Source: Aralia elata (Eukaryota; Streptophyta; Magnoliopsida; Apiales; Araliaceae). Taken from it: a DNA stretch of 64,000 nucleotides. The position numbers were made by a program, and so were the translations under genes. This document shows, piece after piece, positions 12,294-23,627 of this stretch. The stretch is from contig JAVJAP010000022.1 of the NCBI GenBank assembly GCA_034770075.1, positions 1 through 64,000 on the forward strand. The letters run 5' to 3'. How positions within the stretch are numbered: position 1 is the stretch's first letter; each line of letters begins with the position of its first letter. The notes under the pieces were generated by a model. It was given only the letters and a program-made list of their open reading frames with translations, did not search any database and was not told the DNA's origin.

Positions 12294-12704
12294 GACATTT
12301 GATTGTAATTCAAAAACACAATTCAAGAATATTCTGAGTTTATTCATACTTGAGAGCTATTCTCTACTTTTTGGTTCTTTGAAGATTTTCTAAGCTAATT
12401 TTCTTAGTTTTTCTTTTGAGATGTCCATACTTTAACCTTTCATACAACAAACCATAGTTGTGTGTGGCGTTAGTTTACTTCATTCATCCAATCATTACGG
12501 AGATTATCGTTTTCCATCTAAACGAGGGTCTAAGTGTTGTTGGTGTTCCATCCTACGCAAATTTCAATTGCTTGATCGAATATATCAAGATTCTCGTCTC
12601 CAAATTAGACGTTAGGTTAAGATTTCGAAAGAGTCCATCAATTTGCTTACTAGAAAGGATCCGGGCGACGACCACCTCACGCAAGCGTGCCGTGGAGTCT
12701 ATCA

Positions 12705-14402
12705 ATGGTGATCATGCTAATGAGATCTAAATTCTAGATAGCTCACAAACTAAAATCGTTCCTAATCGTTGGATTACTAAAAAGTGGATTAGTGAATCCA
12801 GATAGATTAATACATACGTTGCTTGCTCTTAAGAAGAGGATGATTGATCTCATAATCATTTGTGTGGAGACACTAAAGCAAATATGTAGGTGTTTATTGG
12901 AGAATAAGTTTACTGAAAGTGGGATCACTAAGGAATACCTAATCGGATGTTTTACTCGCTTTTAGTCAATAGGAATTCCTCTAGTGATAGTAGTACAAGT
13001 GATCCTTGGACGTGAGATCATCATAGTATTGTTGTGTATGTTGAGTTATGCTTTGACATGTCCCTTAAGACCTTTAGGGTATATCAAAGGGTATGATTGG
13101 GTATAATAAGGTTATGCATGGAGGATAGGTGAGATGATCAACAAAGAATCTACCACGTCTAGTAAAAAGATGTGAACTGTCCTGATGTGTTTCAATAAAT
13201 GACAAACTCAGTAGTCCTTGGCCAAGGCAGATTGAAATTAGAAAGGAGTTTCTAATTTGCATTATTTAGAGTTGTGCATTTGTGAATCAAAAATTACATA
13301 TAATTAAATAATAAAAATAAGACTTGACAAGTCAAATCCATGTCTTATATTTAATTTGGGACTTTGTATGGTTAGAGGGAAACGGATTGAATTGTACGGT
13401 AACTATTCACTGAAAGGTTCTTTTGTGATTAATGTTGAAATCTATATTATCTGGAAAAGTCGTTTGATCGGCTAAGTGGGGTTACCCTTATTGTTGAAGA
13501 AATATTATTTATTTAAATGAATTAAATAGTTTAATTTTTTTATTTAAATAAGACTAGAATTGTTCTAATTGATTTATTCACAACCGGTTTAATATGTGAG
13601 AACCTAAAGGGTGGTCACACCGCAACAAGAAAGAAATATTTATTTAAGAAGTAAATGGCATAATTGTAATAATAAGTTAAGTGTATTTTAATTTTATCTA
13701 TGGAGATAGATATAAATTAACTAGCTTAATATTTATATTTTAATATTTTAGGAAATATTAAATATAAATTAATAGAGAGGAGTCTTATTATTATTATTAT
13801 TACTATTACTATTATTTATATTCATAATAGGGATTGAGGATTAATTAATAGAAGTACTCTCTCATGAATTCCTAATTGGATTAGGAGCATAATTAATTAA
13901 AGGAGTTTAATTATAATAGAAAACCGTAATCCTAAAATAGTTTAGAGAACGGTTTTCCTACATCTATAAATAAGAGGGGTCTTATCATAGATTTGGGTTA
14001 CAACACTCTTGCATATAGCTGTGGAGAGTACTTGTAATTTCTATAGAGATTGGAAACTAAGGGTTTTGCCACTACCTTAATTCTTGAATACCTATTTCTT
14101 CCTTGGTGGATCACCACTAGGAGGCCAAAACACCTTGGGTGGCTAACGTTGATCAAAGGAAGGAATCTCATTGGTGGAATTCGAGGAGAACACGAAGGAC
14201 TAGGAGTTGAACTTGTACCCGAGGAAGCTTTGATCTACGAGAGTATAATTCTTATTCTCTTTCTCTTTCGTTTATATCGTTAATTGAGCACATAGATTGA
14301 TCATGGTGATGGTTTGTATAAAATTTTAAAATCCAATTTTATCGCGCTTCCGCTCTATTTATGTAATTTGATTGCATGCTTGCGTTATATACAAACCTAA
14401 CA
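12705..14402 (+). mobile_element. X: LTR-like remnant of unknown family
   Basis: About 1.7 kb between the end of the G LTR and the resumption of satellite. It has no recognisable protein. The downstream half looks like an LTR: a CTATAAATAAGAGG promoter at 13964-13977, a leader-like tract with a run of small unrelated frames, and an end of ACAAACCTAACA abutting satellite at 14403. The upstream end is not a clean TG. An A/T-rich part at 13490-13930 includes an ATT/ACT microsatellite at about 13780-13816. The overall look is of a Ty1/copia-type LTR, truncated on its left, but I could not assign it. The 77-codon frame at 14050-14283 is probably chance. Confidence 0.5.
13965..13972 (+). promoter_or_regulatory. 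TATA box in X
   Basis: TATAAATA followed by AGAGGGG, about 430 bp before the ACCTAACA end, matching the layout of a plant LTR promoter. Supports reading X as an LTR. Confidence 0.5.
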
Positions 14403-17400
14403 GTAATAGAACTGACCTCTTTATTTTACAATTTGAAGGAACTAATGAAACAATAAGAAGGTCTCCCTAAATCATAACTTGCGCGAGATGTACACATCGT
14501 TTTGAACGCGATAGTGATGGGATTGCTCTTTTTCACGCTAATCAAACTAGAACAAACTAATAGGACTGCTAAACACCTCTTTTGTTGACAATTTGAAGAA
14601 ATGAATCAAACAATAAGATGGTTTCCCTAAATCATGACTTGTGTGAGATATACACATCGTTTTAACTCGATAGTGATGGCATTACTCCTTTTGATGGTAA
14701 GCAAATTAGAACGAAGTAATAGGACTCGTAATCACCTCTTTTTTGACAATTTGAAGGAACTAATTAAGCAATAAGAAGGTCTCCCTAAATCAAGTCTCAT
14801 GTGAGATGTGAGCATCGTTTTGAACACGATTGTGATGCGATTGCTCCTTTTGATGCTAATCAAACTAGAACAAAAGTATCACCTATTTCTTTGACAATTT
14901 GTAGGAACTAATTAAACAATAAGAAAGTCTCTTAAAATCATATACTTGTTTGAGATATACACATAGTTTTTGAACGCGATAGTGATGGGATTGCTACTTT
15001 TGATGCTAATCAAACTAGAACGAAGTAATAGGACTCCTAATCACCTCTTTCTTCGACAATTTGAAGGAACGAATGAAACAATAAGAAGGTCTCCCTAAAT
15101 CATGACTTGTGTGAGATGTACACATTGGTTTTAATTCGATAGTGATGGGATTGCTCCTTTTGATGCTAATCCAACTAAATCGAAGTAATAGGACTCCTAA
15201 TCGCTTCTTTCTTTGACAATTTGAAGAAACAAATGAAACAATAAGAAGGTCTCCGTAAATCATGACTTGTGTGAGATGTACACATCCCTTTGAACGCGAT
15301 AGTGATGGGATTGCTCCTTTTGATGCTAATCCAACTAGAACGAAGTAATAGGACTCCTAATCACCTCTTTCTTTGACAATTTGAAAGAACGAATGAGGCA
15401 ATATGAAGGTCTCCCTAAATCATCACTTGTGTGAGATGTACACATCGTTTTGAACGCGATAGTGATGGGATTACTCCTTTTGATGCTAATCAAACTAGAA
15501 CGAAGTAATAGGACTGACCTCTTTATTTGTTACCAATTTGAAGAAAACTAATGATACAATAAGAAGGTCTCCCTAAATCATCACTCGTGTGTGAGATGTA
15601 CACATCGTTTTGAACGCGATAGTGATGGGATTACTCCTTTTGATGCTAATCAAACAAATAGAACGAAGTAATAGGAACTGACCTCTTTATTTTAAAAATT
15701 GATGGTAACTAATCAATCAATAAGATGGTCTCCCTAAATCATGATTCGTGTGAGATAGTAAACATCGTTTTGAACGCGGATAGTGCTGGTATTACTTCTT
15801 TTGATGCTAAGGCAAATCTAGAACGGATAAGTATAATAGGAACTCCTTATCACCTCTTTTTTGACAATTTGAAGGAACTAATTTTTTGAAAACAATAAGA
15901 AGGTCTCCCTAAATCAAGTCTCGTGTGAGATGTGAGCATCATTTTGAACGTGATAGTGATGCGATTACTCCTTTTGATGCTAATCAAACTAGAACAAAGT
16001 ATCACCTCTTTCTTTGACAATTTGAAGGAACTAATAAAACAATAAGAAAGTCTCCTAAAATCATGACTTGTGTGAGATGTACACATCGTTTTGAACGCGA
16101 TAGTGATGGGATTGCTCCTTTTGATGCTAATCAAATTAGAATAAAGTAAAAGGACTCCTAATCACCTCTTTCTTTGACAATTTAAAGGAACGAATGAAAC
16201 AATAAGAAGGTCTCCCTAAATCATGACTTGTGTGAGATGTACACATCATTTTGAACGCGATAGTGATGGAATTGCTCCTTTTGATGCTAATCCGACTAGA
16301 ACGAAGTAATAGGACTGACCTCTTTATTTTACAATTTGAAGGAACTAATGAAACAATAAGATCTCCCTAAATCTTAACTTGTGCGAGATGTACACATCGT
16401 TTTGAATGCGATAGTGATGGGATTGCTCTTTTTCATGCTAATCAAACTAGAAAGATCTAATAGGACTGCTAAACACCTCTTTTTTTGACAATTTGAAGAA
16501 TGAATCAAACAATAAGATGGTCTCCCTAAATCATGACTTGTGTGAGATATACACATTGTTTTAATGCGATAGTGATGGTATTACTCCTTTTGATGCTAAG
16601 CAAACTAGAACGAAGTAATAGGAGTCGTAATCACCTCTTTTTTGACAATTTGAAGGAACTAATTAAACAATAAGAAGGTCTCCCTAAATCAAGTCTCGCA
16701 TGAGATGTGAGCATCGTTTTGAACGCGATAGTGATGCGATTGCTCCTTTTGATGCTAATCAAACTAGAACAAAGTATCACCTCTTTCTTTGACAATTTGA
16801 AGGAAAAAATAAAACAATAAGAAAGTCTCCTAAAATCATGACTTGTGTGATGTGTACACATCGTTTTGAACGTGATAGTGATGGGATTGCTCTTTTCGAT
16901 GCCAATCAAACTAAAGCGAAGTAATAGGACTTCTAATCACCTCTTTCTTTGATAATTTGAAAGAACGAATGAAACAATAAGAAGGTCTCCCTAAATCATA
17001 ACTTGTGTGAGATGTACACATTGTTTTGAACGCGATAGTGATGGGATTGCTCCTTTTGATGCTAATCCAACTAAAATGAAGTAATAGGACTCCTAATCAC
17101 CTCTTTCTTTGATAATTTGAAAGAACGAATGAAACAATAAGAAGGTCTCCCTAAATCATAACTTGTGTGAGATGTACACATTGTTTTGAACGCGATAGTG
17201 ATGGGATTGCTCCTTTTGATGCTAATCCAACTAAAATGAAGTAATAGGACTCCTAATCACCTCTTTCTTTGACAATTTGAGAGAACGAATGAAACAATAA
17301 TAAGGTCTCCCTAAATCATGACTTGTGTGAGATGTACACATCGTTTTGAACGCGCAGTGATGGGATTACTCCTTTTCATGCTAATCAAACTAGAACGAAG

Positions 17401-17624
17401 TAATAGGACTGACCTCTTTGTTTTACAATTTGAAGGAACTAATGAAACAATAAGGTCTCCCTAAATCATAACTTGTGCGAGATGTACACATCGTTTTGAA
17501 CGCGATAGTGATGGGATTGCTCTGTTCGACGCTAATCAAACTAGAACGAACTAATAGGACTGCTAATTACCTCTTTCTTTGACAATTAGAAGGTCTCCCT
17601 AAATCATGAATTGTATGGGATGTG
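14403..17624. repeat. 160-bp satellite, block 2 (about 20 monomers)
   Basis: Same satellite as block 1 but a distinct subfamily: GATGGGATTGC, AATAGGACTCC and AAATCATGACTTG. Monomers are regular, with few of block 1's random insertions. Shorter variants occur: one with GACTGACCTCTTTATTTTAC in place of CTCCTAATCACC, one with AAAGTATCACC that lacks about 13 bp. Their order repeats with block 3. The block resumes mid-monomer after X and is cut at a GGGATGTG by solo LTR F, with ATGTG duplicated at 35391-35395. Blocks 2 and 3 were therefore one array. Confidence 0.95.
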
Positions 17625-18825
17625 TGTTGGTCGATTTCGTAACCGAAAAATACGCGCAAGTATACGCAGTCAACAAGTAATAAAGAGTAAGTAAAGTATC
17701 GATCCCACGAGGAATTGTTTCTAATGTTTACCAAGTATTAACCTTTTAGCATTTCAATCTTATTTAAATAATGAAAACTTGAGTTGTTTGATTAACTAAT
17801 TGACAAGCTTTTAAGATAATGAAAATCTAGCATTAACAAGTCTAGGATTACAATTTCCCCCAACACTTCATTTAAATCTCTTATCTCTCTCACTTTCAAC
17901 TAGTTAAATCACAAGAATTGTTAACCGAGAAATTCACCTTATTCATAAGCCTTAGTGTAATGGGGGGGTGGATCATATGAAAAATCACCCATACACGAGA
18001 CATAGTGTATATGTTTTATGCCTACTCTGCCAACAATTCCAATTTCAATTCCATGAATAATCAACAAGACACACGCCACAATAATCTTAGTCAATCTACC
18101 CATCAAAACGATCGTGATGAACCTCTGTGTTAGGGAGTCATTAAGTTTGTAATCTCATACATGGTTACACACGGCATTTAGACTATATCTCTATCCCAAC
18201 ATACTAGCAAGTCATCCATTCTTGAGCGACAATGAATAAGGACACACGCCCACATAATCGTATACACCACCCACAAGAATCCTGTGAACTTTCGTTTATG
18301 ATACCAAAAACTAAGTTCTCAACACTATAATCCACATTTTCAAATTTCATATATGTGATCAATCAATTATACTTTCAAGCATAAATCATGCTAGACATTC
18401 AATTCACAATTTATTACGTTAGAATGTTGGTCGAGAACACGAATGTAAAATAAGGCCACCTCTCGATGCACCATATTCGTATCACACTAAACTCCTAACA
18501 ATTAGAGTAGAAATGAATCGTGAACACCCCTAGATGACTAACAGCACCCTATATCTCTATGTGAATTACAATCAAAAAGGGTTGAAGCATAAGTTCTCAA
18601 TTGGCCACATATGGTGCTTCGGTATATCTCTATCCTAGGCACGAAACTTAAATTCCATCACACGCAGAATTCATGAACACATGCTAGCATAATCAGATCT
18701 CAATCTATATTTCCTTTCTCAATTCCATATAAATTATCACATTAATTGATGATCAAGGTAATTTATACATGAAGCGCAAATTATGATATCCAATTCTAAA
18801 ATGACAACTAATATCAAAGAGAGAT
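17625..18825 (-). mobile_element. Solo LTR F, terminal (U5) segment
   Basis: On the minus strand this is the 3' part of an LTR that begins at 35390 and ends CCAACA at 17625. The end resembles the ends of the E and D LTRs: a TTCCTCGTGGGATCGATAC box, TCTTTATTACTTGTTGACTG and ACTTGCGCGTATTTTTC. That places F near the Athila/Tat group. ATGTG flanks both outer ends (17620-17624 and 35391-35395). No primer site or internal domain is present, so it is a solo LTR of about 2.4 kb once insertions are removed. No gene in this stretch. Confidence 0.85.
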
Positions 18826-21030
18826 ATGGAGGAACAAATGCCTACGCAAGAGGGCTCCAAGCAGGGTAGAGAGAGAAGCTCCTCTTTCTCTCTAGGAAAC
18901 CCCCCCTCCCCACCTCACCTGCCATTTCCGTCCATTCTCCTTCCTGCACCCGGTTTTCCCCTCCATTCTGCGGCAAAACCAAGCAACAACTACTTCATCC
19001 ACGGGAATACCCGTTCTCACGGAATCTGATCTGGAATGGGTTTTTGGGTTTTTATCATTGGGCCACGTAGTTAGATGATGGATGCCATGTTTTGGCTGGG
19101 TTGTGTGGTGGTTCTTTTCCGATCCTTCATTCACCGTTTTTAATTGGCCTACCATCATCCTTTCCTCCTCCCTCCTCCCTTTTCGGCCCCCCACCATCTC
19201 TTGGCCCTCCCTTCTCTCGTCCACTTTGGTTTGCCTGGTTTTCAGTTTGAGTCTTACCCGGAAGGCAAGTTGCAATATGGGAACCTTTGGAAAGTCCTCT
19301 TTTCCGATCTATGATAAGCCGAGTCTGAGGGGGGGCTTATAGATTGTGTGGTTTCTTGCGAGACTAGTTAGGGGTAAATCTTGTGTGTGATGGGTTCGGG
19401 CCGGTCAAGATCTGCTTAGGCAGGTTCCTGGGTGTTTGGTCCTGGGGTTGGTCCATTCTCTGGGGATGTTTTGGTTTGATGGATCTTTTGTCAGATCGGA
19501 TTTAATGCGTTATTGTGTTGTATTGTTTGTTTTCTTCCCCTTTAATCCTGATTTGTGTTATCTTTGTGTTTCCGATCTTGGGTGTTCAATTTTGTATCGC
19601 CTATCTATTAATGTTCAGTATTTGGATTGTAACTCTTTGTGTTCCTAATGACGGATGTTCCTTTAATCATCGGACCTTGGTCCCTGGTGATTTTCATCAC
19701 GTTGGTTTTCTTTACCCCCCCCATCCTCCGGCCCAACCCACAATAACCCACAAGTATTAGGAGGGGCCTGTGATGGTTTTTGATCTGGATTTGGTTTTGT
19801 GTCGAAGCTATGAGGCGGTTTGTCTGGGGATGATTTTGTGATTAATGGTTCTGGGTTCCTGTCGGTGATGTCTGGCGGCTGGTTGATGGGTGTCTTGGAT
19901 TTTCCGGCTCATAATTTACCGCTTGTGTGGCCATTGTTCATTTATGCATGTTATATATTTCTCAATCTGTTGTTGCTATTTATTCAATGGTGTTTGGGTC
20001 GTTGGTTTGTGGGGATCTGGTTTTCGGTGGGTTTAGGCTGGTGTCAGCTCCTATGGTGCTTTTGCTCCCCTCCATCTCAGCGGTTCAAGGCTTGATGTTA
20101 TTTTGTGTTGCGGCTGATGGGGTGGTTTCGGCAATTTTGTGCTTTCGCCAGAATCTGGTGTTCTTAATCGACAAAACTGGATCTGTTCCCATCTGATTTT
20201 GTTTGATTTGTTGTTTTCATGTTATCCTTGGTCCTGTGCTTCGGATGGTTTTTTATGGCCGGATTTCATGGTGGGCTTTTGGGTTTTGCTTCTTTGCCCG
20301 GTATGTTGCAGATCGGTATAATAGGTTCAATAAATTCCCGATGATTCCCCCATTCTAATTGATCTGCGTGTTTTTATTGTTTATACTGTTTTGTAGGGCA
20401 ATTCTTCTGGTGTTTAGTTTCCAGTTTGGGGGGGGCCGACTACTTTTGGAGTTAGGACGGTGATTTGCTGGAACTTCTGGGGGCTGTTTTTTTCCTTCAT
20501 CTCCCGGCGAGCTCCTTGGCTGGTTTTCCGACAGCTCTGTTGTAGTTCGCCGGCGTGCTTTTCCTGCCTGCTACCCATGTGGTCTTGCCTCTTTGTGCAT
20601 TACAGCTGGCGTTTTGTAGCTGATTTTGTGTGTGGGCAGCTATTGGGTTTTGGGTCAGCTGAGTTGGGCCACGTGCTAATTGAATTATCTTCCCAGCTAT
20701 GCTTTTGCTTGGGCCCACGGTGTGGGTTGCTTTCTTGTGCAACAACTTGTCTACAAAGAACGAAACTGATTTGGCGCTTTTTAGTGCTACATTTGATTTG
20801 GGGATTTTGTGGCCTTTTGTTGCAGCAATTGTCTCTAATTTATTATATTAGTTGTTTCCTTTGCCTAATCTCGGGCTGTGAGAATTTTATACATCAGGTT
20901 AGGCTTTGGGCTTTCCTAGTTTATCTAGGTGTTTTAGTCCTCTCGGGAGAAGAGGACTATGTTCTGATCTTTATTGTAATATCTTTATTTTTTGTAATTT
21001 AATATACAAACAAATTTAGCAAAAAAAAAA
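18826..21030 (+). mobile_element. RT-less LINE-like retroposon
   Basis: Flanked by a 10-bp direct repeat AAAGAGAGAT (18816-18825 and about 21028-21037) and ending in an A10 run, so it was inserted by target-primed reverse transcription. Its last bases, CAAATTTAGC before the poly(A), match the end of the RT-encoding LINE at 27036-27058, which suggests mobilisation by the same machinery. The start is pyrimidine-rich with AGAGAGAGAAGC, like a plant LINE 5' UTR. Frames inside (for example 19436-19648, 19820-20095 and 20460-21002) are hydrophobic and match no LINE domain. A short ICWNFWGL at 20463-20486 recalls the first residues of LINE endonuclease, but what follows does not. Probably a non-autonomous, internally deleted LINE or a captured transcript. 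Confidence 0.75.
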
Positions 21031-21292
21031 GAGAGATAATTTGATTCAAACTAGGTGTTGGGTTCCATTGAAATCTTAGAATAAAAATCTAGTTCATGGT
21101 AGCTACAAATAACATCATATTCAATTTATACATCATGTTGGATTACAAATTAGAAGGGAAATTAGAGATAAAACCAATTTTGATGGATATTCAGATGTTG
21201 CTTGTTGGGTTGATGTTGATCTCTAGCTTTTCCTCCTTGGCCTTTGCTTGATATAGCTTGATTTGTAGCACTTTGGCCCTCCTTGGTGATGA
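21031..21292 (-). mobile_element. Solo LTR F, middle segment
   Basis: Continues F between the LINE-like insertion and the SINE. TTGGTGATGA at its right end is half of the SINE's target duplication. No gene. Confidence 0.75.
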
Positions 21293-21360
21293 TTTTTTTT
21301 TTTGATAATGTGGAGTTTCCGGGTCGCAACCCGACTAATCTCCCCAGCCCGAGCCCAAGC
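21293..21360 (-). mobile_element. SINE, 3' part with poly(A) tail
   Basis: The T11 run at 21293-21303 is the poly(A) tail of a minus-strand SINE whose 5' half lies at 34299-34463. TGGTGATGA at 21284-21292 and 34464-34472 is its target-site duplication. Element A inserted between the halves; CAAGC at 21356-21360 and CAGGC at 34299-34303 look like A's target duplication with one mismatch. SINE length without A is about 228 bp. Confidence 0.8.
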
Positions 21361-21766
21361 TGATGAGATCCTAACCAGGCTCGCATTAAGTGTCATCGAC
21401 TCAACTCAAGCTTCGAGGGTTCAACAAACGAATTCAAGTAATTGGGCTAGAATCTACTCAAGGATGCTTACATTGGAGCTCAATTCATATGAACATTGAG
21501 GAGAGGATCATTCATGTGATTTGGGATTGCTAGATATAACCTATGTAGTAAGACCAAATCAATGCAAGTTAAGTGTTCGAGATAGTGTTCATCATGTTCG
21601 ACGTGTTCGTCTAATCAACAATGAAGATATGTGTAAATTAATGCAAGGATTAGCGTTCTTACGACGTTATGGATGTCCAAGAAAGCTGAAGAGGTTATGT
21701 TATATCATGGGACAACACGAGGCCGGATTGCTTAGAAAAATAAACTCAGAAGTTGGGATTCAGGGT

Positions 21767-21844
21767 TCTCGCCCCGGCGAGGATCACAGGCTTATTTTTC
21801 TAGCCCCGGCGAGAACTCCTCTGGATATTTTCGCCCGGCGAGAA
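21767..21844 (+). promoter_or_regulatory. Near-palindrome cluster, A 5' LTR (deleted version)
   Basis: Three copies of the TTCTCGCCCCGGCGAGAA-type motif remain, near 21767, 21799 and 21829. The last is a fusion formed by deletion of the copies present in A's 3' LTR and in B. Confidence 0.65.
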
Positions 21845-22063
21845 CAGGCGAATTTGTCTGACACGTTTTTCGAGGCACACAGGTTTTGACAGATTTCTTT
21901 CTTTTATTTTAGGGATTTACATATCTTTTAGATTTCTATTGTAATTAGGATATTTATTAGATATGATTTGTTTTCCATATTAATTAGTTAGGTAGAATTT
22001 GATTTCCAATTGGATTTCTATTCCTTTTAGGATTTAGGATTTTTTAGGGTTTTATTCTATTAG

Positions 22064-22071
22064 TATAAATA
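22064..22071 (+). promoter_or_regulatory. TATA box, element A 5' LTR
   Basis: TATAAATA followed by GAATACATG, same position as in B (27882) and G (12286). Presumed Pol II promoter. Confidence 0.65.
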
Positions 22072-22486
22072 GAATACATGACTTATGTAATAGAGACAAT
22101 TATTAAGACTACACTTTTTGATTAAAGAAATTATTGTGAGATTCTTCTCATCTTTTGGTTCTTTAAGAATTCCTAGATTATTTTCTTAGTTTTCTTAAGA
22201 TTCAATTATCGACTTATCATTCAACATATCATAGTTGTTTGTGGCATCATTCTACCGAACCATCAATCGTCGATTGTACCGAGGTTCCTGCTTCTTATAA
22301 GCACGGGGTTTAGGTGTCGTTGGTGTCCATTCAACGCAAGCTTCCTAGCGCAAAGCAATTATACCAAGGTTCTCGTCTCAATATAGGCGAAGGGTTAAGG
22401 TGTTGTGAGTGTTCCACCTTCATAACTTGCTGGAAACGATTCGGGCGACGACCACCTCACGCAAGCGTGCCGTGGAGTCTATCATT

Positions 22487-22498
22487 TGGTATCAAAGC
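22487..22498 (+). other. Primer-binding site, initiator tRNA-Met type (A)
   Basis: TGGTATCAAAGC starts 2 bp after the LTR. It matches the usual plant site TGGTATCAGAGC, complementary to the 3' end of initiator tRNA-Met, with one mismatch. Confidence 0.8.
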
Positions 22499-23027
22499 TA
22501 CGTTTTCTAGCCAGTTATTTATCTTTATTTTTCGTGTTGATTATATATTGAAAAAAAAAATCGTGAGTTAAAAAAAAGTGTTGGGAAAAATTATTATTGT
22601 TGCAATTGCTTGGGTTTCATAAGTTTCGTGAATTTTGGGATTATATTGAAGAATCTATCATTTGGTTCTATTGTTGGAATTTGTGAAATTTGAAGACATC
22701 AGGGTTTTCACTCAAGAGGGTCTAAATTGGCGATTGTGGAACTCTATTGGTTATCATACGTCCTATACTACTATATTTTGTTTTGTGATAAGTTCTTATT
22801 GGATTAAAAAGCAAATTATGAAATTATTTGGTGAATTCAAAAAGAACCTATTAGAGGGAATTAGAGTGGTAAAAGGCAGGAGTGTGAGATCAATTGAGGG
22901 TAAAAGCCTATTGAGCGATACACGAGCGATTTTTATAATTGTGTGATATACTGTTTGAGCGAAACACGTAAGGGAGTGTGTGAGGAAAATTTTTTTTTTA
23001 TCTACTAACCTTTGTTTTGCAGCAATC
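22499..23027 (+). other. Element A leader with possible short intron
   Basis: Non-coding leader shared with B (28304-28821) and in part with G. Ends with GTAAGGGAGTG (22968), TACTAAC and TTTTGCAG (to 23022), just before the gag ATG: a potential 3' splice site. The implied intron is 55 nt. No other gene. Confidence 0.5.
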
Positions 23028-23627
23028 ATGTATGGATATAATTGTGAAAATAATTATAAGTGGCAAAAGAGATCTTTTCAAGGAAGGCGCGATCCTGAAG
23101 CTTATTTGAGTTGGGAGGAAAGGAAGGAACGAGAGTTTGGCTATCATAATTATTCCGAGTACAAGAAGTTCAAACTTGTAGTTCAAGATTTTTCTGATTA
23201 TGCAGTTACATGGTGGGCTGAATTTGTGCGTAATAGAAAAAGGTATGGAGAGCGTCCGATCGAGACGTGGAAAGAGTTGAAAACAGTGATGAGAAAGCGG
23301 TATGCTCCAATACAACCTAGTAAGAGGAATGAACATGCATCTCCGAAACATGTAGAGCAACCTTCAAGGCGTTCAACTTGTGATAATGAAAAGAAGGTTC
23401 GTAGGAATGAAGATTTGCAGTGGAGACAGCGAAGAGAAACTCCTAAGGCGTATATTGAACCGGTATCAATTGAGGACATCATGAGAACATATAATGAGAT
23501 AAGGGACGATCATTTGAAGCGGCGTCAAAACATCTCTAAGGCACAAAAGGAGCAAAATCAGCCGAGGGAGGTGGACGATGGAATAGAATATGTGGTCCAA
23601 GGAAAGTTGTTAAGTTCCGATGTTTGA
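23028..23627 (+). CDS. gag: Element A gag fragment (capsid N-terminal half)
   Basis: 199 codons from the ATG after the acceptor-like site to TGA at 23625-23627. Capsid-type motif set: DPEAYLSWEERKEREF, HNYSEYKKFKLVVQDFSDYA, TWWAEF, RPIETWKELKTVMRKRYAP. These match the start of a plant chromovirus gag; the second half of the capsid and the zinc knuckle are gone, replaced by a basic/acidic tail (PSRRSTC, QRRETPKAY, SIEDIMRTYNEIRDDHLKRR). B's copy reads through the position of this TGA with a GAC/CAT context, so the stop is a later change. Presumably packaging-related at most; activity doubtful. Confidence 0.7.
   Translation: MYGYNCENNYKWQKRSFQGRRDPEAYLSWEERKEREFGYHNYSEYKKFKLVVQDFSDYAVTWWAEFVRNRKRYGERPIETWKELKTVMRKRYAPIQPSKRNEHASPKHVEQPSRRSTCDNEKKVRRNEDLQWRQRRETPKAYIEPVSIEDIMRTYNEIRDDHLKRRQNISKAQKEQNQPREVDDGIEYVVQGKLLSSDV

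Larger units (their letters stand above)
6446..12704 (+). mobile_element. Element G: degenerate Ty3/gypsy LTR retrotransposon, 5'-truncated
   Basis: Order on the plus strand: leader, gag, protease, RT, RNase H, integrase, 3' LTR. This is the Ty3/gypsy order. The leader is alignable with those of elements A and B (shared phrases AGATCAATTGAGGG, AAAGCCTATTGAG, GAAACACGTAAGGGAGTG), and its LTR ends like theirs (CGTGCCGTGGAGTCTATCA). The 5' LTR and primer-binding site are missing: satellite joins directly to a point that corresponds to about 70 bp inside A's leader. Reading frames are broken by many indels. The pol frame appears to run into the LTR, a trait I recall for CRM-type chromoviruses, so CRM affinity is possible but not shown. 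Indels here may partly be the same noise seen in satellite block 1. Confidence 0.85.
11644..12704 (+). repeat. Element G 3' LTR
   Basis: Begins TGATGTGGGACATT after the purine-rich AAAGAGGAGTGGAA and ends CGTGGAGTCTATCA. From about 12180 on it aligns with the LTRs of A and B: TAATTAGGATATTT, a TATA box at 12286-12293, the TCTTTGAAGATTTTC region and the shared GACGACCACCTCACGCAAGC end. Its first 500 bp differ from A/B and hold six AGCGCCTAGGGCGCT-type palindromes. The 3' flank (ATGGT) cannot be tested as a target-site duplication because the 5' end of G is lost. Confidence 0.85.
21361..22484 (+). repeat. Element A 5' LTR
   Basis: TGATGAGATCC to GTGGAGTCTATCA, 1124 bp. TATA box at 22064-22071. 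Relative to A's 3' LTR it has lost about 105 bp of the palindrome cluster between TTTTCGCC and CGGCGAGAACAGGC. The short frames here are not genes. Confidence 0.9.

Noticed and set aside
14403..17624. Regular repeats considered as a CRISPR-like array
   Set aside because: Units are contiguous 160-bp monomers with no unique spacers, in a eukaryotic context.
18892..19275. 127-codon Arg/Lys-rich minus-strand frame
   Set aside because: Lies antisense in the pyrimidine-rich start of the retroposon; composition explains it.
20463..20486. Endonuclease start of LINE ORF2 (ICWNFWGL)
   Set aside because: Eight residues resemble it, but the following sequence has no endonuclease motif. Noted in the feature only as a hint.
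19436..21002. Series of hydrophobic plus-strand frames inside the LINE-like element
   Set aside because: Overlapping in several frames, rich in Leu/Phe/Trp from a G/T-rich composition, no domain or homology I can name, and no consistent start.
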